In this document: one piece after another, positions 11,302-23,189 of the stretch | How the letters are laid out: each line of letters starts with the position of its first letter | How positions within the stretch are numbered: the first letter of the stretch is position 1 | Source: Bryum argenteum | Lineage: Eukaryota; Streptophyta; Bryopsida; Bryales; Bryaceae | DNA length: 64,000 nucleotides | NCBI GenBank assembly: GCA_037043015.1 | Contig: CM073326.1 | Span: forward strand, 7,076,345 to 7,140,344 | Reading direction: 5' to 3' | Notes under the pieces: generated by a model | Databases searched by the model: none | Told to the model about the DNA's origin: nothing | Seen by the model: only the letters and a program-made list of their open reading frames with translations | Program-made: the position numbers and the translations under genes

Positions 11302-12530
11302 CTACTCTGATCACTACTCTTTTTCCAAAGCAAATTCCCCCACTCTCATTATAAGACCGATTCTCGCACTCTTATACCGAGATGATCTTGCGTTGTATGT
11401 ATCGATATTGATTCTCCTTACTCTCTCGCCATCATCATCTTCTTCTTCTTGCGCATTTCGGAAAAGCTATTGCACATTGACCTAGTGTGAAGCTATTTCT
11501 TGCGCACGTTCTACGTCGCGAAGTGTGCACTCAACCTCTCTAAATGCTTAGAAGCCGGAAGTATCCGTGCAAGTCTGTAACATGGCACCGGTTGGCAAGA
11601 CAATTACGACGGGTTACAGACAATGCTGGGTTTCTGTGGAAGCTTTGACGTGCTGAAGAGAAGGTCTAGAAGTTAGACTGCATAGTGACTAAGGAAATTC
11701 TCCGACTGGTTTATTACTCTGCACTCTCACGTTAGGCAAAGATTCGCTTGAAGCACCGGTAAGCACACGGTTGAGTAAGTTCGAGAGCGTGGAAACTGTG
11801 TCGGCCTGTTGACCAACACAATGCTACAGTGTGTTGTCTTTAGCCTATTTGATAGCTTATTCACGATATTCATGTTTGGGGAAAGGATTCGAGGGATCGT
11901 AGGTCAATTGCCGGTCCCTTTCGGTGCGCATGTGATGTAGTCATCACGTCTCTGGCAATTAATGGTGGTGTAAGAACCACCACCACGAGGCGGAGCACTC
12001 GAAGCTCCCTTTTGCTTTTTCTTACTCCTGTTTGATTGTACTGTCAGCCAGCTAAGCTGTTATCCGGACAAGGAACTTGTGGAATCATTCAACCCTGCAA
12101 TTCGCCGGGCGACTGACCAGCTTCAAATTCGGATCATCTGTCAGAATTTAGCTGTCCTCTGGTTGATGGTTAAACAAATGAGCAAACAATGAACATTTAT
12201 CAATAGTCTGTACGAACTCATGTCTCTCCCAATTGTTCATGGAAGCATCGCTCTTGGATCAAGGTTCAGCTATGGAAACCGCTGTCACAGTAGTGAACAG
12301 CCACCGAGTGTTTTAAGCCACTTATATTGGTAGGACAAGGCTAGATTGAGAATTTACAAAACTCTGTCTACAACGACAGTGCAAGCATCATGCAGATCTA
12401 CAAATTCGAGGATCGTACATGATAAAATATTGTCGTGCTCTACTGTATCAATTGTCAAAATAGGACAATTTCCATGGTGTAAGAGGAGTTCGCTAGGCTA
12501 TGAAAACCTAGTGTTGATCTGGGATGAAAT
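11302..12530. other. RABC upstream region, no gene seen
   Basis: Mixed-composition sequence that should hold the RABC promoter and 5' untranslated region (pyrimidine-rich around 11400-11460). A small imperfect inverted motif around TTGACCAACACAATG is the only structure I noticed. Confidence 0.4.
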
Positions 12531-13125
12531 CTACTGGAACGTGGGATTAGCGACCAGATACTCACTTAACGTAGTCTGCATCAAAGATATCAATTCGGTG
12601 ATCTCGTCGGAGAAGCCCTCCGCCGAAGTGTCGATGTCATATTCCGCCTTGAAAACCGCGGTGGAAGCGGTGCTATCCGAGTTTGGGAGGTAGGTTATGT
12701 TCGCCCTCATACACTTGTACCGAGAGTCGCCTTCTAAGACAGTGTAGCTAATCGAATGTCTTTCCTCGTCGATCTCATCGATGCGCTCTCGAATCTTTAG
12801 GCCTTCCTGAATAGCTGCACGAGAATTGCAAAAAGGCAAACCACCTCAGTGAATGTGTCATAATTTCAATGTACACTAACTCGCGAATCACTATCCTACT
12901 TCTAATCAATAGCTAACGGAATGGATTTAAGATCGGCATACCAGGACCGCAGTGGTAGACGCGGATGGTGCCAGGGCCACCGTCGCCATCCAAATCGCAC
13001 CGGCTGAAGACGTCGGGAAGAGCCAAGGGCATGAGCACATGAATCTGTTTGGCCGCGCTCCAAATCCGATCGACTGGTACACCAAGATTCACCTCCAAAT
13101 TCGCTCTCTCGGTTGACACGGCCAT
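12531..13125 (-). CDS. PR-10 / Bet v 1-like protein
   Basis: A 155-residue protein from two exons, 12942-13125 and 12531-12814, joined by a 127-bp intron with GT/AG ends. The intron splits a codon after residue 61, the position typical of PR-10 genes. The N-terminal part has VNLGVPVDRIWSAAKQ and the segment GDGGPGTIRVYHCGPG, matching the glycine-rich loop and strand of the Bet v 1 fold. Exon 2 has KIRERIDEIDEERHSISYTV and LEGD, a conserved PR-10 stretch, followed by the long C-terminal helix. These START-like proteins have a hydrophobic cavity that binds small ligands such as cytokinins, flavonoids or alkaloid intermediates. Ligand and enzymatic role cannot be read from sequence. Likely cytosolic, since no signal peptide is seen. 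Confidence 0.85.
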
Positions 13126-13502
13126 CGCCCTGCCTGCTCCTGTGCTTTGTCAATTATCGGAGCTCCTATCTGTCTGAACGTCTTGCTTCCGTTCTTAGGG
13201 CAGAACCCCTCGCGATGAGAAATTTCTGCTTCGCTTGATCGTCGGATCCTGAATCTTCGCTGATATCACGTGAGCGTGCTTCCGAATCGGAACTTTTGCG
13301 AAGGACAAAATTACTATTCTTGATTTACCACCTGGATTGCTTGAAAGGTGTTATTGTACGAAATCTCCTAGTTGAGAAATCGCAGCGGTGTCGTTGTGTC
13401 AGGCCCTAATCTTGGCGTTCAGTAGAATATTCCTCACCTTGTCGGCAGCTCTTTTAGGGCAATATCTAACGATCAGAAACAAGCGCCAATCTCTTGTATC
13501 AC

Positions 13503-14041
13503 GACGGCTAGAAGTTTCTTGTGTGCGTTACATTCATCTCATCTGCTCCAAAAGCAAAAAAGAACAATCCAGTGCTTCGTCTTCAACCTTTCGAGCAAGA
13601 TATTATTCTCCCCGTACTCAAGGAGACGTTACGAGCTCCGTCATCAGCGATTGGTTGAAGAGATTTGCGCGAAAGACAATGCAACTCTTACAGAAATCAA
13701 TACATCTTGCATCCTAAATAATATTGCAAGAAAATAACGACCGGAAGCTACCTAGGCGCACCCTGATGAATACGTCTCAGCATTGAACGAGCACAAATTT
13801 CCGATCGAAAACTACATCGGGGGCTCAATGCTAGAAATTCTTGTGTGCAATACATTCATCTCGTTGGCTTCATAAACAAAAAAGGACAATCCAGTGCATT
13901 GTCTCCAGAATACAGCCATAAGGCGACCTTCGATCACTACGCAATGGTCGAAAGATTTATACAACTGAGCCAAAACACGATTGTAGTAGAAATTATTACT
14001 TCTTGCAACCTGAATAATTTTGCAAAAACAGCACGTTACCA
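13503..14041. repeat. diverged direct duplication, about 220-240 bp unit
   Basis: Two copies in the same orientation lie at about 13503-13744 and 13826-14041. They share blocks such as CTTGTGTGCRWTACATTCATCTC, AGRACAATCCAGTGC and a terminal CTTGCA..CTRAATAAT..TTGCAA. They fill the gap between the PR-10 and BRO1 genes. Both contain stops in all frames, so this is non-coding or decayed. Confidence 0.6.
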
Positions 14042-14262
14042 GTAAACCGTCGATCTTAAGATGAATAACTAACCACCTTGACGAGCTCTACATCTCCCTT
14101 TTCTAACCTGTACAGACGAATTTGAACTACGAAATATCCACACCACCTATCTACTGATACATTTTGCACGTAATTAATGTACACCGATCAATCAATTCCT
14201 GTATACCTTGCTCTAATCGAAATTGCTATATAACTCTCCCTAATCAACAAAAAGTAGCAGGC

Positions 14263-17200
14263 TCAAGCTTCGACCACCATCTCCGAAAGTATGTTTGGCG
14301 GTACCAACGGTCCTGCTTTCCGCAAGTCCGACTTCACGGTGCGATTTTGCTCCTTGTTTTTTGCAAGAAACGATGGCATTTCTGGAGTTAGTGACGACGG
14401 CCTAGCTTCGAATCCTTTCTCCTTCTTCCAGGCCGAGTCTACTGGAGGTAAGCGAAATGCGTCCGCTTCCAACGCGATCGCGAACTCCGGCAACTTCGGT
14501 GTCGTCTCTGGAAACCTGAAATGCGAAACCCGAAAACTCTTAGCTTAGCCATGACGACGATAGAGACCACTTTACTAAACCCATGAAGGAAATTGAGTAC
14601 AATGCCACATGGTTTAGAAGTTACTTCTCATTGGAATAATTGTCTCTGAAAATGCGTGCTCTACCCAACGCTTCTCTGGGTATTCTCTCACCCAGGTACT
14701 TCATAGGACCCCACACTGGAGGAATTCTGCATTCAGAACATTGATATCAGCTCTCCATTCAATCAATCTTTCTCTAAGTAAAACACCGATACCATACATA
14801 TCATTCCCTAGAACTATCTTTTGAGATATGAAACTTTAAAACCACTACAGTACAAGCTTTAGTAGTAGTACTAAGAAGCAAACGTTGCTCTGAAAGAAAG
14901 GGTGGAGTATATGAGCATACTTGGTGGAAGGCTCTGTATTGCTGAACTCAGTGCGAGCTTTCTGGCTTTCTCTCAAATGAGCATGCGCAGCTTTGAGGCA
15001 GGACAGTGATTGTGCATGTGAGTTCGCCTCGTACCCCTCGTCTAAAATGAGACCATGAAAATAATATGCTGTGGCCTGTAGGATCATGTCAAATACCCAC
15101 ATTATTCTACATTACAAGCAGACTGAATTGGTACACCTCTTTGCCCTATTTGCAACAACATCATCAATAATAATGAAGTGCAACTGTCTGAAGTTTTTGA
15201 TCCATCTAAATTGTATGTAAAGTTTTGCAGGAGCCCTGGAATATAGTGAATGAGGAAATGGGATAAGAACACATTTGTGAGGCTCATGTTTAGTACCTTG
15301 GCTTCAGCGAGTTTCCATTTCACGAACAAGACATGTTTGTCTCTTAACGTTGCTTCGGAGGACACACTAGTTAGCTTCTCCATTGCCTGTCATGGCAATT
15401 CAAAAGCATTAACAACTCGTAATTTCACGAAACCCTAACAAATCAATACGTAAAAAAAACTCACATGGTCCATGATTGGAGAAGAACTCTCATAGTCAAA
15501 ATCTTAACAAAAGGTAAAGTCTTAATAGGACCCTTAAACTTATCAAAGTGCTCGTTTAACAACCCCATAGAGACAATAAAATCGTCAATTCCGAGTTCTA
15601 GGGTTGACACCTTCGAAGATACTTTTACCAACTATGCAGTAAGCAGTACAATAATAGATACTACAGTTTGTTGAGGATTTCATGTTGAATTTTTAATCAC
15701 ATACCTGTTCCCATAGTTGTTTTTGCTCACAAGCTAATCTTCGCTTCACAGCCAGTGAAGCCTTGACATTGTCAATCGCAAATCCTAGTTGCAATTCCAC
15801 AGCCTGCAAAACAGCAATATTACTTCAAAAATTGCCGAAAAAACACCATAAATTTCAAGGTAAATCAACTTGATCAATTGCTAAGAAATGTCCTGATCGT
15901 TATGATATATGATACCTGGCCTAAAGCTTGCTGCTCCATTGACCTCAACATATTCTCTGATAAATCAGCTGGTAGCTTCACTCTGCACAAAAACCTGCTT
16001 TTTCAGAAACCTCGAAACAAGCACGAACGCTAAATTCATACTGGAAAGAGACAATTCCATACTTACTTGATTTCATCCGGGGTATTGGGCAAGACGGAGT
16101 TGATAGCACATTCAAAATATGAAGCAGCCTTCAAAAGAATTTCAATAGCAGCTCTCTTCTTTTCTGCAAAAAAGAAAGAAAAACAGAAGACGTTAGAAAC
16201 AGGTACTGACTTTAGTAACGTTTCGTTAGGAGGAGAAAGGGAGTAGTGGCTAGTGGTTGAAGGTTACCATCAGATAATCTGTACCAAGCAAGACTTGCAG
16301 ATAGGTAGCGCCCAAAAGTAAAAATGGGGTGCAAGGCAAAGCACATGCCTTCCTCGGCAGCTTTGCGATTGTACCCATCCTCGGATGCTGGTCGCGGTGT
16401 TAAGCACACATTCGCCTCTTGGAGTGCCATCATTCCTAATAGCTGGAGTACTGACAGTAGCTCGTAGTACCCACTTGCCAACGCCGCATCCTGCATACCA
16501 AGTTTGAACAGAGATTCAATATTTTATCTTATTTACAATGGCACTATTCTGCAAAAACAATGGCATTTTCAGGGAGGTTAGAAACCCAATAAAAACACAT
16601 GTCATACATGTGAATTTGGATTTGAGCCAAAAGTGGGTGTGGCTATGATGTTTCAAGACTGCAATCCTAAAATATTGGTGATATTAGAGAGGTGGTAGTG
16701 ACCAAGTGATACAATTTTTGGTATGGTAGAATGGCACTTGGTTGCTTTTTTTCTTTGTTTGGAAGAAACAAGTATGGGAAGTTGGAATGCACATTCTTTT
16801 GCTATGAATGCATCACAAAAGGAGATCCCCATTGACATAGAGTGCATCAAAAGGCATTTGAGGTTGTTGAAACCCACATATGAGCTTCAAAGATAGATTT
16901 TACTGTGAGTATGAAAAAGTCAAATGCTGACCTTTTTCTCGTCTTCAACATTCGTCCATGGATACTCAATAGCTGAAGTTAACTTCTCACCTGTTGAACA
17001 AACAAACCTGTCTTGTAAGCATCAAGCACCAAACACCTCAATATTGGCAAATTGGTGGTTTTCTGAAGAGAATTGCCCACTAAAAAAAAAATTAGCTTAT
17101 GCCAAGAGTGAATGGTTAAGATTTGGTACAGAAACGTACAACCAAATTCACAAGTAGCATCGCCTATTGAGGTTCAGAAGAGTTGTAACTAATGACGAAG

Positions 17201-17640
17201 TAAGTGAAGGAGCAAGCTTGTACCACCATTCACGAGGCCCAGAAGAAGAGGTAGGTAGTCTTTTAAAGCCTTCTCCAAGTCCAATCTGCTATGATCACCT
17301 ACAGGGTAGCAAATCAAAAAGAAAGGATTAATCTCCTCCTTCATACGAATCTGTTACCATTGAAGAGGTCGAGTGTTGATTAATTGTTGATTGTACCATC
17401 TTGGATTTTTTTGATGCGTCGTGATTCGATGATCGACACACTGGCAGCGATGATGTGCGACCGAAGCGACTGCAGCTTGGCAGCTAGTCCGGGCGACACC
17501 GATCCTTTCAGAAGCTCCGTGAAGTCGATCGGGTGCGGTACCCTGAAGCCTGGCACGAACACGTACACCTCCCCGGATGGTACTAGCGCTTCGTAGATCC
17601 CGCCGTCGTCTACCGCCTCTGTGGAAAATATGCACCCCAT
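14263..17640 (-). CDS. BRO1-domain protein with N-myristoylation start
   Basis: A plant BRO1-like protein of 487 residues. Exons, in transcript order: 17397-17640, 17224-17298, 16932-16990, 16268-16490, 16067-16163, 15916-15982, 15705-15803, 15297-15386, 14921-15075, 14625-14726 and 14263-14515; all phases agree. The start chosen is MGCIFST. Gly2 and Cys3 give a myristoylation/palmitoylation site, as in other plant members beginning MGC. The open frame continues 59 codons upstream to 17817, but I regard that as leader. Helical segments typical of BRO1 follow, with KRAAIEILLKAASYFECAI, KYLGERIPREALGRARIFRD, and the C-terminal LPEFAIALEADAF..LPPVDSAW. BRO1 domains bind ESCRT-III, so a membrane-associated endosomal role is likely. 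The plant subgroup's own role is less clear to me. Confidence 0.87.
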
Positions 17641-17859
17641 GGTCCTGCAGCAGCCACTAATTCCGTCAGCGATCACATGAGCAATCTGTTGAAAAGGACC
17701 TCCGGACGAGTAAGAATCCATCGCCGTCTTGGCAACATCCAAGGAGAGAGAGGGCACGCCTCGCATTCCTCCGGGAAGCTCAGGAGTCACCACCCCTCGG
17801 AAACGAAGCATCAGCAATGCATGAGTCTCCTAGTTATCTCTAGACTAAAATGCAAGCTC

Positions 17860-18400
17860 AAGCATTGCGAAAGTTGAAAATCCATGGGATGAAGAATCCA
17901 TGGTAGTCGCCTAATTATGGTCAAATTCGTACTGTATCCGCAACCGGTATACTTTAGATGTTAAAGGGGTGAAAAATCTGTGGTACTTAAGAATCCATGG
18001 CACATAGATATCCGTAGCCCTTGCAAATTCATGGACCGAGGGTCTGCTAGTACTGCAAGCCTCTGAAATAACTAGCATGCTCAAGCATTGTAGATGTAGG
18101 AGAAAATCCATGGTACTTCAGAATCCAACGCACTTAAGTGATTGCGAAACTCTCTAAACTGAAGATCCAGTAAAGAAAACCATGGTACTTAAAAACTCAT
18201 CGCAGTTAAAGAATCCATCGCACATCTCCTGATCGAACGAGTCTCTAAACTGAAACGCATACTCAGAATCCATGGCACTCAAGTCTCTAGACTAGAAAGC
18301 TTACTCAAGCACTGCAGAAGTTGGAAAATCCATGGCACTTAGATACCCATAGAATTATGGAACTCTCTCGACTAAAAAACATACAGAAGTCGGAAAAGCC
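17860..18400. repeat. degenerate AATCCATGGYACT repeat cluster
   Basis: At least eight copies of a motif close to AATCCATGGCACTTA occur at irregular spacing of about 20-80 bp, interspersed with CTCTAGACTAGAAAGC and CACTGCAGAAGTTGG blocks. This looks like an old, scrambled minisatellite immediately upstream of the BRO1 gene. It may belong to that gene's promoter. Confidence 0.6.
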
Positions 18401-19140
18401 AAGGCACTACAGGAAGCAATTGCAATAATTACACGTTCGATGCAAATCAAGTCAAGTCAAGAGCGGGGTACCTCTCTAAAAATGAATGGAAGAAGTCGAA
18501 GAAGAGCCAGAGCAGGAGTGGAGCTGAAGATCGAAGGAAGGAAGAGGACTGATTAAGCGTACAGAAGCATACACAACATCGCTGGCGGTGGCCGAGAGAA
18601 CTCAGATAGATAGAGTATCGTACACTAGAACTCGCCCTTTTTCAAGCCAAGCCAAGCCAAGCCAAATCAAGCTAAAGAAAGGAATGAGGAATCCCGGTCC
18701 GCAATATAAAAATAAGCGTAGGAAGGGGATTGATGCTTTTCACGGGAAGCGGATGCGTGCAAGAGCTCCAAGGAGAGGGAGGGAGGGGCTATGGAAGAGC
18801 CAAGTGAGAGAGAGAAGGGAAGGGGGGCAAGGGGGGTGGTGGGGAGGAGCTCTGCCCATGTGGCACCAGGCCAGGGGTCTGCTTTTGGCCAGCTCACTAG
18901 CGGGCCCTATGGCCGTGAGTCTTTGAGGGGACGCCACGTTGGAAGGCTCCGCTGGACAGGTCCTGGTGCCCTGTCATCACCAGCGTTGGATAATTTGAAG
19001 ATGCTTTGGTGGGTCTTGGCGGGTTGGTTTAAGTGCCTTCGACCCATTCGTAGCCAAATGTCCCACCGCCATAAGAAAAGTTTGGCTTTTGTTGAAATTG
19101 ATGTGCCATTATTGTAGGCTTTAATACTATTGTTTAGAAC
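18401..19140. other. GA-rich then GC-rich upstream region, no gene seen
   Basis: It contains a CCAAG/CCAAA pentamer run near 18645-18670, a purine-rich stretch 18760-18840 (GGAGAGGGAGGGAGGGG) and a GC-rich patch to 18990. Open frames on both strands lack domains. A promoter or 5' untranslated region is possible. Confidence 0.35.
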
Positions 19141-19271
19141 CTCTTGTGATTCGGTTCTTCATGTTGATATTTTTTTTAACACTTTATGTCGTGAGTGTAA
19201 ATGTGTTTAGATTGAGGATAATATGTTGGTTTTTTTAGGAACTAAGACAGAGTGCACCTTAAGAGAGGTTA

Positions 19272-19664
19272 GGCCCGGTTCAGACTGGGACGTCCACTGG
19301 AGGCGGACGAAATTCTCCGGCCTTCCATTGGGCAATGTGGAGGTTTCGTCCGGTGGGGCTTTCACACTCGAAGGACGTCCGGTTTAGGGTTTCGCCACAT
19401 AGGCACCTTTCCCGCCAAAAATCCAATGTATCCTTTTGTCCACCGGACAAGATTTGGGGTCACCTTGGGAGGTGACCCCAAATCTTGTACAGTATACAAA
19501 CCAATGTCTTCTTGCCTCCTCCTCCCCTCCTTGCATGCACCACCTTTGCGTCATCATCATAGGGTTTTGCCACGTAGGCGCTTTTCCCTCCACAATGTAG
19601 TGGACAAAATGGTGGACATCCGGTTTTGTCCGCCTCCACCAGACATCCCAATCTGAATCGGGTC
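19272..19664. mobile_element. PIF/Harbinger (Tourist-like) MITE
   Basis: A 393-bp element flanked by TTA on both sides (19269-19271, 19665-19667). The terminal inverted repeats begin GGCCCGGTTCAG and GACCCGATTCAG and continue to about 40 bp (GTGGAGGCGGAC region). The TTA duplication with G/C-rich GGCCC-type ends marks PIF/Harbinger. At the centre is a perfect inverted repeat, ACAAGATTTGGGGTCACCT, paired around 19447-19489. It has no coding capacity. Insertion into a tandem unit is confirmed by the intact neighbouring copies. Confidence 0.8.
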
Positions 19665-20025
19665 TTAGTATTCCAACCGTTGGCGTCATGACCTCATGCA
19701 CCCTAAGAGTGATTCTTCATGTTGATATTTTTAAAACTTTATGTCATGTATTATGAGTATTATGTTTTCATGAGTATAAATGTGTTTGGATTAAAGTTAT
19801 TGGGGATAATATGTTGGTTATTTTTTAGGCATTAGTGGCTAGGGTAGGAACTAAGATAGAGTGCACCCTAAGAGAGGGTAGTATTCCAACCATTGGTGTG
19901 ATGACCCCATGCACTCTAAGAGTGGTTCTTCATGATGATATTTTTATTACTTTATGTTATGAGTATAAATGTGTTTAGGTTGAAGTTATTGGGGATAATA
20001 TGTTCGGTTATTTTTTAGGCATTAA

Positions 20026-20996
20026 CCCCTAAACGTCCTTGGGGTATTTTTAGCCAAAAACTCATTTTCAAAAAAAGTGATATAGATGACAATAAAGATA
20101 AGCTATTCAGATCTCAACCATAAAAACTTGTAATAGACTTGTAGTAAATCATGTGGACCAAAACTTGACTCATGGGACCTCATAGATTGCGAGATCATAA
20201 CATATTAGTGCGCAAAACAAGCTACAAAATACCATCATTTCCACTTTGAAGTGAAAATACTACCAACATGAAATTTGCAATCAAAAAATCAGCAACTAGA
20301 AAGTTGTTCATTTTCATCTCAAAGACACTCTTGTACCAAAAAAATTCATCAAAAAAAAATCTTGGCTCAAATAGTAGCCTTATAGTCGTGAAAACTGCCA
20401 AAATTTTACAAAGGAAAAATAGTCCAAAACTAGACCCCTCGCACTCAAATCCATGCCTTTTCTTCAATATATTCTCGATTGGGTCAAGGTTTCTACCACT
20501 AAAAATAGACTATAATTGGAATCCATCCCAAAAAATAAAGTCAAAATCTAACGGTGGATGAAGGAGATCTAGCTCTTCAAAAATCATCCATTCACTTTTT
20601 TCGTAGTAGAAACATCATTGCAAAGCCAATACCAAAGTTATCTAGATCAAAAAACTTCCAACTACAAAGTTGTTGGGATGCATCTAAATATCAAACCTAT
20701 GAAAAAAAAATTCATGAAAAACTATTTTAGATTTCACATAATTGGCTTGCAATGGTAAAACATGCCAAATGTTTGAAAACCCAAAAACAAAAGCTGCCTT
20801 CACTAAAATCCATGCCATTTATTCATACTTTATTTTTTGAGTCTGAATTTTTTTTTTATCACATAAACTAGACTTGATTTGTAACCTAACCCAAGTGATT
20901 TCGTCAAAAACAGAGTTTGGATGAAGAAGTTATGGCTCTTCAAAGTTTCTGCCCTTCATCCAAAATGTCGTTTTTCGACACTAGGGACGTTAGGGG
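20026..20996 (+). mobile_element. piggyBac-like non-autonomous element, 971 bp
   Basis: Flanked by TTAA on both sides (20022-20025 and 20997-21000). The terminal repeats are CCCCTAAACGTCC and, reversed, CCCCTAACGTCC. The interior has no open frame of useful length and is AT-rich with simple homopolymers. It sits inside the third copy of a tandem repeat, which gives an independent view of the empty site. Related fragments lie at 967-1410, 25575-25760, 42005-42290 and 50750-50960, so this is a multi-copy family. TTAA targeting assigns it to piggyBac, a superfamily regarded as rare in plants. Confidence 0.78.
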
Positions 20997-21066
20997 TTAA
21001 GGAACTAAGATAGAGTGCACCCTAAGAGAGGTTAGTATAATTCCAATTGTCGGTATCATGACCTCA

Positions 21067-22200
21067 AGGTGGAAATAAGTTGAGTGCAATTGGATTTCAA
21101 AGTATACATGCTCTTATGAAATCTTGACCTTGCAAAATTGGACATGATTTCATATGAGAGATAGAAATTCAAACAACTCGATCTGAAAAGATAAAAGAGA
21201 TGGACAACACCATAATTCATAAGATTTGACAAAATTTTAGAAAATTGCAAAAGGGTTGGATATCTTTAGCTAAAAAGATAAAGAAATTAGACAACTTCAA
21301 AGTAGATAAAAAGAAGTCAGAGTTAAACAACTTCATATTGCTCTCTCTCACTTTAGAAATACCACCATGATTTGCTAAAAATGGTTGATTTTTTGTTAAC
21401 GGTTTAGATTTTTCATTGATATAGTTGAATATGGTTTGGATGTCTGATTGACTCATTAATATAAAATCTTGGTATTATCATGAGACTGATTTTGAACCAA
21501 ATCATGAGATGGAGGGAGTACATATTCAAAAACTTACTAATCTTGTAGATCCACTTTTGATATAGAAGTATACATAAGAGATGGATAGGAACACAAATAC
21601 AAGAACAGGCACGCAAACATGGATGAGCAGAAGAACTTACAGGGACTAGTATAGAAACGAAAAAAAAAGACTGCGAAGATGTGAAACATACTCAATTTTG
21701 CTTTAAAATTCAACAACACAATCTTTTTGTAAAGCATTCAAAGTACTACTTCTATTACCAAAACTATATGAATGAAAGATTTATAACCCTCAGAAACTTA
21801 CTAGTAGTGACTTCAAACTCTTCATGTGTAAAAATCTTATACCCTAAATTTGGAGGTCTCCATCAATTCTTCCAAACTCACACGCTTCAAGTGAAGAGAC
21901 TAGTTGAGAATTTTACATGATTGCAGGTACAATCCACTTTTAGCCAATGAAGGGGTGTTTTATGGGGAGAGTACAAAATGCAAGGAACATGGCCCCATTA
22001 TAAAGACCCTTCAACCACATTGTCAAATCACAGAGCATGAAGTGCATGAACAAGCAGGTGACTTCACATGCAATCATCAAAACATCAAACCCTCAAAACC
22101 AAATTGACTAGGAATTCATGTATCATATCTCCCAATAAGATTTACTTATTTGGTAAGGAGGTTATTTTCGGTTATTAGTAGAATGTAGTCTTTATACTTG
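21067..22200. other. intergenic, no gene seen
   Basis: AT-rich sequence with short open frames and no motif, terminal repeat or splice context that I can support. Confidence 0.4.
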
Positions 22201-22208
22201 ATTGAGTA

Positions 22209-22425
22209 CACTAAATTTGATAATTAGTGTTAGATTATTATAAGATTTGAAAATGCTATAAGTTTTTACTTTTGTTTAAAAAAATTTACCAAGAGCATTG
22301 ATTCTGATACTATGTAAGGACCCCCATCTTGGTCAATATAGTGGGTAAAATTATTGAACAACAGTAAAAACTTATAACATGTTTATGTAAATTAGTGTAT
22401 CTAACACTAATTATCAAATTTAGTG
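22209..22425. mobile_element. TA-target MITE, perfect terminal repeats
   Basis: A 217-bp element flanked by TA (22207-22208, 22426-22427). The inverted repeats starting CACTAAATTTGATAATTAGT pair perfectly over about 26 bases. TA duplication points to the Tc1/mariner group. The interior shares GCTATAAGTTTTT and ATTTACCAAGARCATTGATTC with 63000-63180, so the family has further copies in this window. Confidence 0.75.
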
Positions 22426-22427
22426 TA

Positions 22428-23185
22428 GTGGTATGTTCTTTGAAATCGTAGAATTGAGGGGAGTTTTTGTAGAATGAAGCACTTTCGTTAAATATTTTCA
22501 GATGCCTATTCCCGACCGCCTGCCGATTCGTGGGACCTAGGATCCAGCTTAAAACCATGACTATACAGTGAAAAACTGTAACTCTAGAGTACAAAACCGT
22601 GACTGATTAGAAATGGCCGGTGATAGGGGGAAAGTAGCGCGGATGAATGAAGAGAGCCGGAGGGTATTAGATGAAAAACACGACCGCCATTCGATTGTGC
22701 AATTTTGCTTTGCCATGCTACAGTTTTGCTACTTTACAGCTCGGTTACTATGACATGTCCAGGCTGGTTTTAGGCTTGATTTTGTCTATTTGTAACTTTG
22801 ATCCTTTCGGTACTATGTTAGGAAGCCTGTCAAATATAGCTTGACACTTTCACGTTTCTAGGGCAAGTTATGTCCACTTATAGGCATCTACTAATCCATA
22901 CTTCAAAATTTCATTGTAAATTGAGTTTTTTATCGAAAATAACTTTTTTGAGTTGCATTATCTTCCTCTTCTATTTGCTAAGTTGAGGGAAAAATTTCAC
23001 AATTTGATTCAGTGTGTAAGTGGGCGACTTGCTTAAAGGGACGGAAATAGGCCGGTTGACCTTAGGGAAATATTTGTAAAATATCTGTAGAGAGAGGAAC
23101 AATGAAGAGGAGAATCTTTAACTTATTTAGAGGCCGACGTGAATAGAGTGTTTGTTTGACCTATCCTTGGACGTCAGCACACCAA
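22428..23185. other. intergenic, no gene seen
   Basis: Mixed sequence with no credible open frame or repeat ends. GC content rises slightly near 22500-22680 without coding features. Confidence 0.4.
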
Positions 23186-23189
23186 TGGC

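Larger units (their letters stand above)
19146..21066 (+). repeat. tandem array, about 200-bp unit, three copies
   Basis: Three head-to-tail units start TTCTTCATGWTGATAT and run through GAGTATAAATGTGTTTRG, GGGGATAATATGTT, GAACTAAGAYAGAGTGCACC and CATGACCYCATGCA. They begin near 19146, 19709 and 19922. The first is interrupted by a Harbinger MITE (19272-19664) and the third by a piggyBac-like element (20026-20996); removing these restores units similar to the second copy. Confidence 0.8.

Noticed and set aside
22209..22425. Element whose ends begin CACTA, so possibly a CACTA transposon
   Set aside because: The flanking duplication is TA, not 3 bp, and the ends lack the CACTACTAGAAAA-type terminus.
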